64,000 nt of DNA from Clusia tigrina (taxonomy: Eukaryota; Arthropoda; Insecta; Diptera; Clusiidae), in contig OV050030.1 of NCBI GenBank assembly GCA_920105625.2, positions 89,003,652-89,067,651 on the forward strand. Reading direction: 5' to 3'. This document shows positions 13,741 through 24,616 of this stretch, piece after piece; within the stretch, counting starts at the first letter, position 1; every line of letters begins with the position of its first letter. The notes under the pieces are model-generated. The model was not told the DNA's origin and did not search any database. It saw only the letters and a list, made by a program, of their open reading frames with translations. The translations under genes and the position numbers were made by a program.

Positions 13741-14925
13741 TGTCGATAAAAATAAGAAGGTCAGTGCAATGAACTTTTACGCGTATCGATTGATGATTCG
13801 CGAAGGAATGACAACCATCTCTTGAGATATCGCCGATTATTTCAACAGTATGCAGTTGATGTGTATGTGACGATGGAGACAGAACGACTCAATTTTCGAT
13901 CTGAAGAGTATATTCACTTGCGAGATGTTGTCAATAGCGATGAAGATGTGACAAACCTTGGCCGCCTCACGATTTTGCCATCAACATACATTGGCAGCCC
14001 AAGGCACATGCACGAGTACTCGCAGGATGCGATGACATACGTGCGGTATTATGGACGGCCGGATTTGTTTGTTGCATTCACTTGCAATCCAAAATGCCCA
14101 CAGATAACGGAATTATTGAATCGCGGTCAATCAGCAAGCGATCGTCACGATGTCACAGCACGAGTTTTCAAACAACAGCTACGATATTTGATGGACTTTA
14201 TCGTGAAGCAACGTATATATGGTGCTGTTAGATGCTGGATGTACTCTGTTGAGTGGGAAAAAGAGGTTTGCCGCACGCACACATTCTTCTTTGGATGGTG
14301 GACAAGATTACACCAAATCAAATTGATGACATCATTTCTGCGGAAATTCCTGATCCAGAGATAGATCCAGAATTATACGATGTGGTGAAAACCAATATGG
14401 TTCCTTGCGGACACTACAATCCCACTTCGGTTTGTATGTCTGACAATAAATGAACGCAAATAGGAAATTATGGATATCCACTCTATTGGTGTCGCTTATC
14501 AGACAACAATGGCAGAACATTCAGCATTCAATTTAGAGGAGTGAATATCGAAGTTGACAACACATGGATCGTACCATATTCGCCAATATTGTCTAAGACA
14601 TTCAAAACTCATATCAACTTATATTGCAGTTCTGTGAAATCGATCAAGTACGTTTGCAGGTACGTCACCAAAGGAAGCGACATGGCGGTTATTGGCCTTG
14701 AACGAGATGAGATCAGCAAGTATCAAACGGGTCGATACTTGAACTGCAATGAAGCGCTTTGGAGAATATTTTTTTTTGTAATTCATGAGCGTTTTCCGAC
14801 TGTTGTGCATCTCGCAGCTTATTTGGAGAATTGCCAAAGAGTGTATTTCAACCCAGAGAATGCAGTACGGCGAGCGGAAACACCACCAGCAACAACATTG
14901 ACGAGTTTTTTCTCAACTTGCGCCA
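13741..14925 (+). pseudogene. Helitron Rep (HUH) domain, copy B
   Basis: It contains the pre-Rep motif YRRLFQQYAVDVYV (13829), SPRHMHEYSQDAMTYVRYYG (13993), the HUH motif in [12 protein letters not shown] (14257-14292) and the tyrosine motif KYVCRYVTKGSDM (about 14647-14685), which nick and join DNA at rolling-circle ends. Frameshifts near 13815 and 14256 and a TGA at 14451-14453 (after CMSDNK) break the frame. Both Tyr codons of the active-site motif are intact. Confidence 0.85.
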
Positions 14926-16975
14926 GTGATCCGTTTGCGAGAACATTGCTTTATTCCTCTATATTATACATGGAATGCATCGTCGAAGAAATGGTTACGC
15001 AGAAAGCAAGTAAATGGACATCCAGTAGATGGACATCCAGGTGTGTTCTCAACTAATGCATTAGGACGAATTTACACAATCCACCCGAAAAACGACGATT
15101 GCTTCTACTTTCGGTTGCTATTGATTAATGTACGCGGTTCAACTTCATTTGAGTCATTGCGTACTGTGAATGGTACGGTGTGTGCAACTTTTCGAGAAGC
15201 ATTACAATTGCTGGAACAAGATAATCACTGGAATCAAACGATGGATGATGCGATAGCTACTTCGCATGCCACTGAAGTTCGCACACTTTTCGCGATGATC
15301 ATTTCGACATGTCAGCCTTCAAATCCGCGTCCATTATGGCATACGTACAAATATTACATTGCCAAAGACATTTTACATCGTATTCGAGTGGCAACATGGA
15401 ATTCAGAATTTCAAATGAACGATGACATCTACAATGAAGCATTGGTGTTGATTGAAGATTTGTGTTGGCTTATAAGTGGCAAACTATTGACTGAAATTCA
15501 TATGCAAGCGTCAAATCGTCAAATCAGAGATGAACTGAATCGTGAATTGGAACATGAGCGTGCATACGACAGAATAATTTTGGAACAACAAGTACAAAGA
15601 AATGTTCCATTGTTGAATGAGCAGCAAAAGAGTGTGTATGATGAATTGATGAAGGCTGTCAATGATGGAAACGGTGGACTATTTTTTCTTGATGCGCCCG
15701 GCGGAACTGGGAAAACGTTCCTGATATCATTGATTTTGGCAACAATACGATCTCAAAATGGCATTGCGTTGGGTCTCGCATCTACTTGGATTGCTGCAAC
15801 TCTACTAAAAGGTGGAAGAACTGCACATTCGGCACTGAAGCTTCCGTTAAACATGCAAATCAATGAAACACCTGTTTGCAAAATTTCAAAGCAATCAGCA
15901 ATGTCAAAAGTGTTGAAGAATTGTAAACTGATAGTATATGATGAGTGCACAATGGCTCACAAACGGTCTCTAGAAGCACTTGACAGATCAATGAAAGATC
16001 TGCGGAATAATAATCGTCGCTTTAGTGGCGCAATGATACTGTTAGCAGGCGATTTTCGACAAACACTTCCTGTTATTCCGAAATCTACAGCGGCGGATGA
16101 ATTGAACGCATATCTCCAGTCATCGTATTTGTGGCGGTACGTGAAAACCATACGATTGACTATGAATATGCTAGTGTTCCTGCAACAGGATAGCACCGCA
16201 GAAGTTTTCTCTAAAGAACTGCTAAGAATTGGAAATGGCCAAATTCCGGTTGATACTTCCAGTGGTTTGATATCAATTCCACCTGCCATTTGTCAATTCA
16301 CTTCAACGAAAGCTGAACTCATCTCGAATGTTAATCCGAACATTGGCCAAAATGATCGTAACTACGATTGGTTGAGTGCACGCGCAATTTTAGCTGCTAA
16401 AAATACCGATGTTAATGACTTAAACTGGACGATTCAAAGTCAAATTCCGGGAGATTTGCGCTCATACAAATCGATCGATCGTGTTGAAAATGAAGACAAA
16501 GCCGTGAATTATCCCGTGGAAATTCTAAATTCTTTCGATTTGCCTGGCATACCGCCGCATCATTTCCGTCTCAAAGTTGGATCTTTCATTATTATGCTTC
16601 GCAGTCTGCATGCGCCGAAACTGTGTAATGGAACCCGACTGATTGTGGCGCAGCTATCGAATAATGTGATAGTTGCAAGAATTTTGAAAGGGACTTACAA
16701 GGGGGCAGAATGCTTGATTCCACGAATTCCTTTGAGTTCCAACGATTTGCCATTTCAGTTCAAACGTATTCAGTTTCCAGTGAAACTTGCATTTGCGATG
16801 ACAATCAACAGGTCACAAGGACAGTCGCTGGAAGTCTGGAAATGCCATGTTTTCCACACGGCCAGCTATACGTGGCGTGTTCACGAGTTGGAAAACCATC
16901 TTCTCTGTACATATACGCACCGGAACAGAAAACAAGAAATGTAGAAAAGTCGCAAATAGATGATTTTCAACACAA
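14926..16975 (+). pseudogene. Helitron PIF1-like helicase domain, copy B
   Basis: A 672-codon open frame covers the linker and a superfamily 1B (PIF1-type) helicase. Walker A is APGGTGKT (about 15697), Walker B is VYDECTMAHKRS (about 15937) and motif III is AGDFRQTLPVIP (about 16047). The C-terminal motifs are LCNGTRLIV (about 16621) and [12 protein letters not shown] (about 16792). A frameshift at about 16835 moves the terminal block [20 protein letters not shown] to the next frame. This is the best preserved coding part of the copy. It would unwind DNA during rolling-circle transposition. Confidence 0.88.
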
Positions 16976-17024
16976 TATAAATTCAACTTTCTTTTCTTTT
17001 CAAAACACATAATTTCATGCCGGC

Positions 17025-17197
<173 letters not shown>

Positions 17198-17242
17198 TAT
17201 TCAAATAAATAAACAGATACATATACACATACATACATAAGT

Positions 17243-19288
17243 GGCACTACCACCGCATGTCGGTTTTGGCCGAGTCCAGAAGAGCGCGCCAGCTGGTTCT
17301 GTCCTGTGCTCGCTGGCGCCAGTTAGAGATGCCCATGGTTGACAGGTCCTGCATAACTTGGTCTCTCCAACGGAGATGTGGTCTTCCTCTTCCTCGCCTT
17401 CTACCCTGAGGTGCCGTCTCGTAGGTCTGCGTTGCCGGAGCGTCTTCGATAATACGCGAAACATGTCCAAGCCAGCGCAGCCGCTGTATTTTTATGCGCT
17501 TCGCTATATCCATGCCCTTGTATAGCTCATACAGCTCGTTTTTCCAACGAATACGGTACTCAACGCCCATTCGAAGAGGACCGAAGATCTTACGGAGTAC
17601 TTTTCTCTCGAACGTCTTCAATGCATTCTCACCGCTATTCGTCATCTGCGCCACACATCAGGACGGGGATGATGAGTGCCGTAGAGCGTAAGTTTGGTCT
17701 GTCGAGAGAGGGCCCTGCTCTTCAATTGCCTACTGAGCCCATAGTAGCACCTGTTGGCAAGGGTGATTCTCCGTTTGATCTCCAGGCTGTTGTCGTTTTT
17801 GGCGTTAATGCTGGTACCAAGACAGAGAAAGTCCTTCACCCCTTCAAATGTGCGGTCGGCAGCAGTGACGTTTTGTCCAAGACGCGAGGACTCTTTGTTT
17901 GTTGACAGAAGATACTTTGTCTCGCCCTCGTTCACCGCAAGACCCATTTTGGCTGCTACTCTCTCTAGCCTGGAGTACGCCGAACAAACGGTATGGGTTT
18001 TGTGGCCAACGATGTCGATGTCGTCGGCATTTGCCAGGAACACGACCTTTTTGTAGAAAATAGTGCCTTGACGGTTCAATTCGGCGGCTCGTATAATTTT
18101 TTCCAGTAGGAAGTTGAAGAAATCGCAGGATAGTGAATCACCCTGTCTGAAACCTCGTTTGGTAACGAACGGAGAGGTCCTTCCCAAATTCTCACGGAGC
18201 TGGTGGTGGCACTCAACGTTATACTACTTAGCCGTATTAGCTTAGAGGGGACTCAAAATTCGGACATAGCGGCGTAGAGACAATTCCTATCGGTGTTATC
18301 AAAGGAACCTTAAAATCGACGAATAGGTGGTGTGTCTCGATATTCTTTTCGTGAGTCTTCTCCAGGATTTTCCGTATTGTGAAGATCTGGTCAATGGTGG
18401 ACTTGCCAGGTATGAGACCACACTGATGGGTCCAATCAGTTTTTTTGACTATGGGCTTCAGTCTCTCACACAGTGCGTTTTATAGGACCTTTTATGCGAT
18501 GTTAATCAGGCTGATCCCGCGGTAGTTTGCGCAGATCGCAGGATCTCCTTCTTATGAATTGGCCAAAGCACGCTTAGGCTCCAGTCACTTGGCATGCATT
18601 CGTCCGACCATATTTTACAAAAATCGTTGGTGTATGCGAATTGCCAACTCTTCACCACCGGTTTTGAATAGTTCGGCCGACAGTCCGTCGGCTCCAGCGG
18701 CATTGTGTTTCTTTAGTCCCAATATTGCTATTCGCAGCTCATTACGGTCGGGTGGTGATATGACAATTCCGTCATCAGCGACCGGGTGTTCGGTTCCACC
18801 TTCGGCGTTTGCGCTGCCATCTCCACCATTGAGCAGCTGCAAGAAGTGGTTCCTCCATAACCCAAGCATGCCTTGGATATCTGTCACCAGATTACCGTTT
18901 TCGTCCTTGCAGGAATTGGCACCTTGAAACCTTCAGTCTGGCGCTTGACTTTTTGGAAAAATTTTCGGGGCATGTTCCTGTCGCCCAGCATCTCAAGCTC
19001 TTCGCACTCACGTCTTCCTGCTCCTCCTTTCTTGCGCCTAAAGAGATGTCACTCTTCCCTCCTCTTCTCGCGGTATCGTTCCGTCGTAGCGCGTGTTACA
19101 GTTGACCTCAGGGTGTCTTTTTCTGCAGTGGAATTAGCGCACTCTTCGTCGTACCAGGTGTTACGTTGCTGTGGTTGGAAGCCAACCACCTGTTCAGCTG
19201 TGGTACGCATGCAGCGGGAAATGGAGCTCCACTGCGCGTTTACATCGTCGAGTTGAGGAGTGCTCTGGTTGAGCTGGAGTGAGAGTGG
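17243..19288 (-). pseudogene. RTE reverse transcriptase and C-terminus
   Basis: Minus-strand pieces in order: post-endonuclease segment QQRNTWYDEECANSTAEKD (about 19140), RT entry NAAGADGLSAELFKTGGEEL (about 18650-18710), RT palm GFRQGDSLSCDFFNFLLEKI (about 18100-18160), the catalytic-site region FLANADDIDIVG (about 18010-18045) and the C-terminal RLRWLGHVSRI and GRPHLRWRDQV (17380-17490). The usual YADD reads NADD, so a catalytic-site tyrosine is lost. Several frameshifts and a gap between 18190 and 18500 separate the pieces. It would reverse-transcribe element RNA if intact. Confidence 0.8.
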
Positions 19289-19289
19289 G

Positions 19290-19735
19290 TGGGCAAGGAA
19301 GGCCAGGGTGGGCAAGGAAGGCGTGTTTGGCCCTACAGGCGGAAAATTCAGCCTCCACGATCATACCACCGACAACGGTATGAGGCTGATCGACTTCGCC
19401 GCGGCGCGGAACATGGTAGTGCATAGCACCAGATTCCAGCATCGGAATACACACAAAGCAACTTGGCTTTCCCCTGATCAATTGACGCGCTCTCAGATTG
19501 ATCACGTTGTGATAGACGGACGACATGCATCCAGTGTGCTAGATGCACGCACCATCCGTGGACCCAACATCGACTCAGACCAGTACCTTATGGCAGCCAA
19601 GGTTCGCATACGCCTATGTACGGCAAAGCGCGCACGTCAACGCACGCAGCGAAAACTCGACGTCGAAAAGATGCTATCACAACGGATAGCCAAGAACTTC
19701 GCAACACAACCCTCACTCCAGCTCAACTAGAGCAG
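19290..19735 (+). pseudogene. RTE endonuclease, C-terminal part (inverted)
   Basis: The plus frame reads VGKEGVFGPTGGKFSLHDHT, RLIDFAAARNMVVHSTRFQH, KATWLSPDQLTRSQIDHVVI and GPNIDSDQYLMAAKVRIRL. This is the apurinic endonuclease-like fold of RTE elements, with the terminal SDH-type site here read as SDQ. It ends at PSLQLN, the same point in the element at which the minus-strand half begins. Confidence 0.8.
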
Positions 19736-21600
19736 TACAACTCAAATAGTAACACTAAGACATTGTTCCATTTCTCTTTTGTAATCAGTTGGTAGTCTTA
19801 AATAAAGCATCTTATGAAAAACCCAACAGCATTCATAAGTAGATTTGCAAAGAAAAAATATTTTTTCATGTATATGTAGTTATATACAAGTTATTCAATA
19901 TATAATATTTGAACATGCTTTCATATGGAACAACAGCTAAATACACGGCCCACAGATTAAGTTTCTTTTATTTGTCTGCTTCTCTCTTCTCTTCAAAGTG
20001 TTTTCATATGCAAAGTCTACAACAACAAAATTCATGGCCCACAGAGTATGTTCCTTCTTCCGTTTGCTTCGCACTCCTTTTCCACTAGGTATTAGGGCCC
20101 GGGTAAAGTTGGAGAGGAGGAGCGGAAAGTGCAGTAGAATGGTGAAAAGAGAAAACTTTGGTGAAGTACAGTGAAGTGATACATGATGATACTTTTTGGT
20201 TTACAAAAATTTTGTCGGTCACACAATTCTGACGCGTTTCCGCAGATTCCAAAAACAATTGTTCTTTTTTTAATGAAGTGAATACGATTCAATTGCTGCG
20301 AGGTAGGTTAAATTTTGTTTTGGAATCCAATTCAAACGATACAACGGGTATTAGAGTGCCGTCAGAAGATCTAATTTTTCAGTGCAAGCAATGGTTTTTT
20401 GGTTGCAGAATTGAAGTGCATCGTTTTTCTCGTGTTGGATATTGGAAATTCCTCGAATTAGAACACGAACCGGTCGGTTTGTCAAAGTTTGCGAGGAAAA
20501 AATTCAAATAGACCGTATTATTGCAGCTAATTTAGTAAATACTGCAATTGTCAATGATGAATTTACGGACACATTTAATATCCCATTGAATTTGGAGCCA
20601 AGAATGTTCGAAAGTTATAGTTGTGGTGAATTAATTTACAGTGTAGATTTTATCATTCTTATGAAATTGAATCTGTGATCACTTGTCACGATAGGACAGC
20701 ATTTACATCATGTTGCCATTGTAGGAACAATGAGTACTTTTATGTATTGTATTATTTCTTCAGATGACATGTTTACCAAACGGGTATAAAAAAATTTCTT
20801 TAAAAACATACGTAGCTACAACTCATTGTTTGCAATGGTCAGTTATTTCTTTTCGACGTATTCCACGGGCCCACATACCAACCCAACCCACCAAGGGGAA
20901 CGTCCGCATAACGTACGGAACCGGTGACCGATCAGCAACAGTCCGGAGTGTCCTGGACATGCGATCGCGACAATGACAATGGGATGTGAATCATAAAGCA
21001 GCTACAGATTAACGAATCAACAGCTGTGTGGATGGATCAAGCAATCAAATATTCAAATATGATTGTAAGGATCTTTTAATAACAAACAGGGGAGAAGAAA
21101 AATAACGCAATGAAAAGGATTTCTTAAACTCGACAAGCATACCATGGACTGGATCAGACAATGCATAATTATATAGATAATATATTATACAGATAAATAT
21201 ATTAGAATTATACAGATAAATATATATTGCTAGAAAATTATTACAATATTTCAATTTAAAAAATTGAGTCAATCGCGAAGTTCTACAGCTAATGCCAATA
21301 TTTTTACTTAGCGTAAATATTCATTGTTGAGCTACAGCAACCGCCAGAACCATTGGTCTCCGGAAGGACGTTGATAGTAAACATTTTTTTCAAATTCTAC
21401 GGAAATATATTTCGATATTCCAGATTACGTAATTCGAGGCATCAGAAATAGTTCAAGATAGAAATAAAATCAAACAATAATAAACTTCTTTGGTTTCAAT
21501 AAAAATATGATGGGGGTAGCGAAACACGGCGGCCCTTATCTAGTATCACAGAAAAGTATTTCAATAACGCTTACTCATTAAGCGCTCACGCACAAACGAG
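19736..21600. other. Unassigned AT-rich region
   Basis: No recognised gene. It contains two diverged repeats of CATATG...CACGGCCCACAGA type (about 19918-19952 and 20003-20046) and a GC-richer block at 20868-20960. It also has short frames with no family signature (20278-20511 and 20442-20678, overlapping). It may hold old element debris. Confidence 0.4.
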
Positions 21601-21619
21601 GGCGGATTGATATTGAAAC

Positions 21620-22179
21620 TACCTAAGCAGGAAAAAAAACATTTTTTTTTTCAAAAACCTTTTATTTCTCAACATAATCTCATTTTACTTCGACACACTT
21701 AGTAAGACGATATTCCAACTTTTTTATACCATCTGAATAATACGATTTCGGGAACGCCTCAAAATACGCGCTAGTTTCGGTAATTACTTCTTCGTTTGAG
21801 ATGAATTTTTTCCTGTGAGCCATTTTTTCAAGTTTGGAAACAGGAAAAAGTCACTAGAAGCTAAATCTGGACTATAAGGTGGATGATTAACTAATTCGAA
21901 GTGTATTTCACGTAATTTTAGCATCGTATCTAATGCTGTGTGAACCGGTGCGTTGTCTTGAAGAAAGAGCATTTTTTTCTTCTTTAAATGTGGTCGTTTT
22001 TCCTTGATTGCATCAATCAATTGATCCAATAATGCACGATACTTTCCTGTGATTGTGGATCCTTTTTCAACATAATCGATGAGCAATATTCCGTGTGCAT
22101 CCCAAAATACAGTGGCCATAACCTTGCCAGCCGATTTCACTGCCTTCGCCTTCTTCGGAGCACTTCCACCAGCTTCCAC
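21620..22179 (-). pseudogene. Mariner transposase C-terminal half (second DD34D family)
   Basis: The minus frame shows [39 protein letters not shown] and NHPPYSPDLASSDFFLFPNL. There are 34 residues between the last two catalytic aspartates (DD34D), with a sequence clearly different from the 5766-6919 mariner. A frameshift near 21790 moves the C-terminus (EAFPKSYYSDGIKKLEYRL-like) to another frame. The N-terminal half with the first catalytic Asp is missing: the coding sequence breaks off at a (TA)n tract. The left end of the element is not defined. Confidence 0.85.
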
Positions 22180-22470
<291 letters not shown>

Positions 22471-22492
22471 TATACATATACGAGTGCATATA

Positions 22493-23423
22493 TCGGGTTT
22501 TTCAATAAGAGCGCTACAAAAGTTTTTTTAAATAAAACAAAACCGGTTTTAGATATCAATGAAATTCTTTATTCCTGTGAAAGTACGTTCGATGGCATTA
22601 TGTATGGAACTCGATTTCTTTTGCATGGCCACCACGGGCACGCTTGCAGAAGTCCAGACGCTGAACCCAATTTTCAACGGTTTTCAAGCATAAATCGGCC
22701 GATATTGCTGCAATTTCACGTTCGATATTCGTACGAAGTTCATCAATCGTCGCTGGCTTGTTGGCATAGACCATAGACTTGACGTAGCCCCACAGGAAAT
22801 AATCTAACGGTGTCAAATCACACGACCGAGGTGGCCAATCGACTGGGCCATTTCGTGAGATAACACGTTTACTAAACTTGGTTTACAGTAAATTGATTGT
22901 GGCATTCGCTGTGTGGCTTGTGGCGCCGTCCTGTTGGAACCAGATGTCCTCCAAGTCCATATTATCCAATTGGGGCCAAAAATATTCGGTTATCATTGAA
23001 CGCTAGCGATTCGCATTCACAGTAATGTGCCGGTCTTGATCATCACGAAAGAAGTACGGCCCAATGACGCCGCCGGCCCAAAAACCGCACCAAACCATAA
23101 ATTTTTCGGGATGCAATGATGACTCATGGAGTACGTGTGGATTGCTGTCTAACCAGTAACGCATATTTTGCTTATTTACGAAGCCATTCAGCCAGAAATG
23201 AGCCTCATCATAAATTGGACGTAGTGCTCTTAAAGTTGAGGCAACTGTCTCCGAATTTCGGTAGTAAATTTTAATAATTTTGACTCATTGTTGGCTCGTA
23301 TATCTTTGCATTATGAAATGGCAAACCTTACTGAAGGGAAATGCTAAAAGAGCGGGAAAAAATATGGCGTCGTTTGCTATCACTATCGATTTACTTTTGT
23401 AGCGTTTTTTTTGAGAAACCCTT
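22493..23423 (-). mobile_element. Mariner-type element, DD41D-like, 931 bp
   Basis: About 30-bp terminal inverted repeats: the left begins TCGGGTTTTTCAATAAGAGC and the right, read inward, begins AAGGGTTTCTCAAAAAAAAC. Both continue into GCTACAAAAG. TA duplications lie at 22491-22492 and 23424-23425. The transposase is truncated at its N-terminus. Confidence 0.85.
22598..23215 (-). pseudogene. DD41D-like transposase fragment
   Basis: Minus-strand pieces: AHFWLNGFVNKQNMRYWLD (about 23150-23205), FQQDGATSHTANATINLL (about 22890-22945) and PPRSCDLTPLDYFLWGYV (22770-22830). Counting from the Asp of QQD to the Asp of TPLD gives 41 residues, which fits the rosa-like DD41D group of mariners. The open end is [18 protein letters not shown]. 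Stops occur at about 22888 and 23008. The first catalytic Asp and the HTH region are absent. Confidence 0.7.
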
Positions 23424-23511
23424 TACATATACATATTCATATAAATAGACATATAAATATACATATTCATATACATAGACATATACGTATACATGTACAT
23501 ATACGTATGCA
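23424..23511. repeat. ACATAT-rich low-complexity stretch
   Basis: Diverged hexamer-like repeats of ACATATACATATTC type between the mariner-type element and the left LTR. No gene. Confidence 0.8.
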
Positions 23512-23793
23512 AATTAATTTAATTTATTTCGTCTATATTAAAAAAATTTTTATTTTATTTATACAACCTCACTGGTTGTGAGCAAAATTTAAACTAAACT
23601 TAAACTATATTACAACGTGGCTCGACAGCTTGGACGCCAACGTGACTTATGCGTCTCAGACGCCAACTTAGCATTTTTCTAAGTAGATAAGTTTCATGTT
23701 TCCTGTGGGAAACGAAAAGATGTTATTTTGGCGAATTTAGCACCATGTGACTGCATTGGAATTTGCTGATTTAACAATGTGATATTGTTAACT
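23512..23793 (-). repeat. 3' LTR of the errantivirus-like element, 282 bp
   Basis: Read on the minus strand it begins AGTTAACAATATC right after the polypurine tract (23794-23810) and ends AAATTAAATTAATT. AATAAA signals lie near the end. The last 56-57 bp match 35032-35087 with two mismatches. The upstream part does not match anything at the other end of the element. Confidence 0.75.
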
Positions 23794-23948
23794 CCCCTCT
23801 TTCTTCAAAAAACTTCCCGCTTCGTTTTGCTAATAATCAGGGGCTTCATTGACACTTCGGAATGTTGCTTGTGAGTTTAGTAGGGGATCTCCGAACCATG
23901 TTCTGTTTTTCGGGAGTTATATTTGTTATTGTTTGGTTAGTGGAATTC

Positions 23949-24336
23949 TTACAGGACTTCTCTTTGAAAAAGAACAAAAAAAATTACTATGACAATGATA
24001 ATAGTGGAAATAATTAGATTCATGTAAGACAGTATTTCCTTTCTATCTTTTATTAGATCGATTGTTTTTATGGTATCAATATTGAGTTGTTTTATCATTT
24101 CCAGAGAGAGAATTTCTTCAGTTTTCATTATTTTGGGGCATAATTGCAAAAGTGCAGGAAGAGGAGTGAGGAATTTAATTTCTGTAGATGTAACATTTCT
24201 ATCGTTTATCTTTAAGGTAGTGAAATTGAACTAAAAAACTGCCATCTATATCCCAAGATTGACCGTTCAATACTTTTACCGATCCATTAAGCAATAACAA
24301 AGGCATATACGAATGTAATACACTTTTAATCACACG
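23949..24336 (-). pseudogene. Env C-terminal remnant
   Basis: The minus strand has a frame ending in a hydrophobic run (LIISTIIIVIVIFFVLF, about 23965-24015), a likely membrane anchor close to the C-terminus. Upstream, towards 24336, another frame reads LLLLNGSVKVLNGQSWD. Stops and frameshifts separate these parts. The Jockey insertion divides this from the main Env remnant at 27391-28290. Confidence 0.65.
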
Positions 24337-24347
24337 AATTAAAATTG

Positions 24348-24616
24348 AGCCACCTAGGAAGAAACGTGAAATTCCCCAATGTGTCCGATGCCAAAGTTAC
24401 GGGCACGCTCTACGAACAACAACGTCGTATGCAAATGTAGTACGAAACAATACTCCGGTAGAAAGCAATACGAACCTAACCATTTCGCTCAACAATCCAA
24501 ATACTCAACTCAATGAGGATATGACCGAGCTAAAAAGCATGCTTAAAGCATTGATGGGTCAAGTCAGTACATTACCTAATCTACTAACCACAGTCGTAGC
24601 AAATATGTCGAAATGA
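24348..24616 (+). pseudogene. Jockey ORF1 (Gag-like) C-terminal part
   Basis: The frame contains QCVRCQSYGHA, the first part of a CCHC zinc knuckle as found in Jockey ORF1 proteins. Downstream it reads SLNNPNTQLNEDMTELKSML, a probable coiled stretch, ending at the TGA at 24614-24616. The expected cysteine after the knuckle histidine is not present. The ORF1 N-terminus is missing because of 5' truncation. Confidence 0.7.

Larger units (their letters stand above)
17230..19735 (-). mobile_element. RTE-type non-LTR element with inverted 5' part
   Basis: The RT and C-terminal part (17243-19288) is coded on the minus strand, while the endonuclease part (19290-19735) is coded on the plus strand. 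The two halves meet at 19260-19290 and share an overlapping 23-bp segment of the element (around 19261-19283 and, inverted, 19709-19731). This is the arrangement left by twin priming during target-primed reverse transcription. The 3' end runs into short ATGTATGTATGTG-type repeats, as RTE elements do. Confidence 0.75.

Noticed and set aside
20278..20678. Possible small gene in the unassigned region
   Set aside because: Two overlapping short frames with no start context, splice signals or family motif.
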